Below are positions 21,533 to 22,293 of a stretch of 22,293 bases of DNA, piece by piece (position 1 is the first letter of the stretch; the number at the start of each line of letters is the position of its first letter). The DNA comes from a virus. Location: the IMG/VR virus record IMGVR_UViG_3300022693_001499, positions 1 to 22,293 of that record; one strand, written 5' to 3'. The notes beneath the pieces were generated by a model that searched no databases, was not told the origin of the DNA, and saw only the letters and a program-made list of their open reading frames with translations. The position numbers and the translations under genes were made by a program.

Positions 21533-21864
21533 TTTCTCAACCTCCTCTTCTTAAGAATTGCGATCACTTCATCCAGGGTCGTGACCTGATAATAAAGTCC
21601 CCCGGCTCTTTCAATTCTATATTTGTGGTCATCCTGGGAATCCCTTAATTTCTCTTTGGCAGTCTTCTTCACTTCAAATTGGATAAAGATGCCCCCCCAA
21701 CAGCACAGGACATCCCCAAGGCCACTCATTTCAGGGTTCTTACGGTACACATCAGGGCGCCCCTTAATGGGGATGCCTGCGATATTCGTCACCACACCAT
21801 ATCCTCCCATGGTCTCAATATAATGGGCTATATCAGCTTTGATTTGCGCCTGGGTGAGTTTCAT
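21529..21864 (-). CDS. VRR-NUC-like endonuclease
   Basis: The start at 21864 (111 residues) overlaps the stop of the preceding gene as ATGA. An in-frame upstream start at 21915 would overlap that gene by 55 nt. The core resembles the VRR-NUC family of PD-(D/E)xK nucleases: GRPDVYRKNPEMSGLGDVL then FIQFEVKK and EKLRDSQDDHKYRIERAGGL. D51 and the E64-x-K66 pair are the likely metal-binding and catalytic residues. Phage versions are thought to process branched or recombining DNA. It is short and has no extra domain. The family call is good; the target DNA is unknown. Confidence 0.82.
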   Translation of the reverse strand: MKLTQAQIKADIAHYIETMGGYGVVTNIAGIPIKGRPDVYRKNPEMSGLGDVLCCWGGIFIQFEVKKTAKEKLRDSQDDHKYRIERAGGLYYQVTTLDEVIAILKKRRLRK

Positions 21865-22292
21865 TTTGGTAATTCCGGTAATGGCATCCAGTCGCTTAAT
21901 CTGTAATCTCCCCAATTGTAAAGCCGCATATTGGAAACCTTTGCCACGGTTTGGGCAAATTGAAGAACAGCAGGATAGAGGTTTTCAGGCTTGGTCTCGA
22001 TATAAAGGTTTCCGTTCTCTTCATAAACGTGGTTCTCGGACAGTATTTTATTAAAAATACGCTCTTTGTTTGGCGTATCAACATCAAACGAATAGGACAG
22101 GCGCATTAGCGTCATGGCATGATCGCAGATACGTATATTATTTCCATTGCCATCTTTTGATTCCAGAAAAATATCGACCATATCGCCATCTTCATGATAG
22201 AGCGGCGCATAAAGTTGCGTTACACCCGGGCGTTTCTCCTTGAAAGATATCCGGTTGTTAAATTGTGCCTTCAAAAGATCAAGATAATTCAT
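21861..22292 (-). CDS. DUF1828-like protein
   Basis: The product has 143 residues, with the ATG at the window edge (22292), so its upstream control lies outside. The sequence has LYHEDGDMVDIFLESKDGNG then IRICDHAMTLMRLSYSFDVD and a helical C-terminus (YPAVLQFAQTVAKVSNMRLY). This matches the shape of the DUF1828 domain, which has a strand pair followed by LTDxG-like and helical segments; the CDHAMTL box is in the same place. DUF1828 proteins occur in phages and mobile elements and their function is not known. The gene is coupled to the nuclease gene. Confidence 0.7.
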   Translation of the reverse strand: MNYLDLLKAQFNNRISFKEKRPGVTQLYAPLYHEDGDMVDIFLESKDGNGNNIRICDHAMTLMRLSYSFDVDTPNKERIFNKILSENHVYEENGNLYIETKPENLYPAVLQFAQTVAKVSNMRLYNWGDYRLSDWMPLPELPK

Positions 22293-22293
22293 T

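Noticed and set aside
1-22293. CRISPR array, insertion sequence or integrase
   Set aside because: No regular spacer-repeat array and no transposase or integrase motifs were seen. Only the duplicated and flanking repeats noted above were found.

Overview
The window is a stretch of a short-tailed (podovirus-like) tailed phage genome or prophage with a P22-type virion module. Every well-supported protein gene lies on the minus strand, so genes are read from the right end (22293) to the left end (1). Coding is dense, most junctions are ATGA, TGATG or TAATG overlaps, and AGGAG-type ribosome binding sites are common. This points to an ordinary bacterial host using genetic code 11. The host genus cannot be read from the sequence.

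Layout in transcription order. (1) 22292-20307: small accessory or early genes: a DUF1828-like protein, a VRR-NUC-like nuclease, a Cys/His-containing small protein, an acidic small protein, an HExxH metallopeptidase-like protein and a small charged protein. Two further tiny genes here appear broken at homopolymer runs. (2) 20193-18706: a lysis/accessory block with a transglycosylase-type endolysin started from TTG, a DUF1353 protein, a one-TM coiled-coil membrane protein and a short protein. (3) 18682-14580: receptor-binding/fibre-like genes, including a tandem duplication in which one copy is a single fused gene and the other is split in two, then three small proteins. (4) 14576-14419: two tandem copies of an imperfect 72-74 nt repeat that folds into a cloverleaf best as plus-strand RNA. 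(5) 14403-10935: a ParB-like/DNA methyltransferase fusion, a 31-residue gene, a conserved phage protein, and the small and large terminase subunits. (6) 10926-1: the P22-like head and ejection module: portal, scaffold, coat, gp4-like connector, gp10-like tail factor, a short structural protein, a gp14/DUF2824-like protein, a gp7-like ejection protein with an S74-type C-terminus, and a truncated second ejection-type protein. A second methyltransferase gene interrupts this module between portal and scaffold and is bracketed by perfect 13-bp direct repeats.

The genes add up to a packaging motor (small and large terminase), a procapsid (portal, scaffold, coat), head completion (gp4 and gp10-like), ejection proteins, receptor binding and lysis, with two adenine/cytosine-type methyltransferases that could protect the phage DNA. 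The most unusual points are the tandem cloverleaf repeat, the repeat-bracketed methyltransferase, the fused-versus-split receptor-binding duplication, a gp10-like gene that has ATC where ATG is expected, a mutually exclusive hairpin pair upstream of the scaffold gene, and a hairpin that covers the endolysin ribosome binding site.
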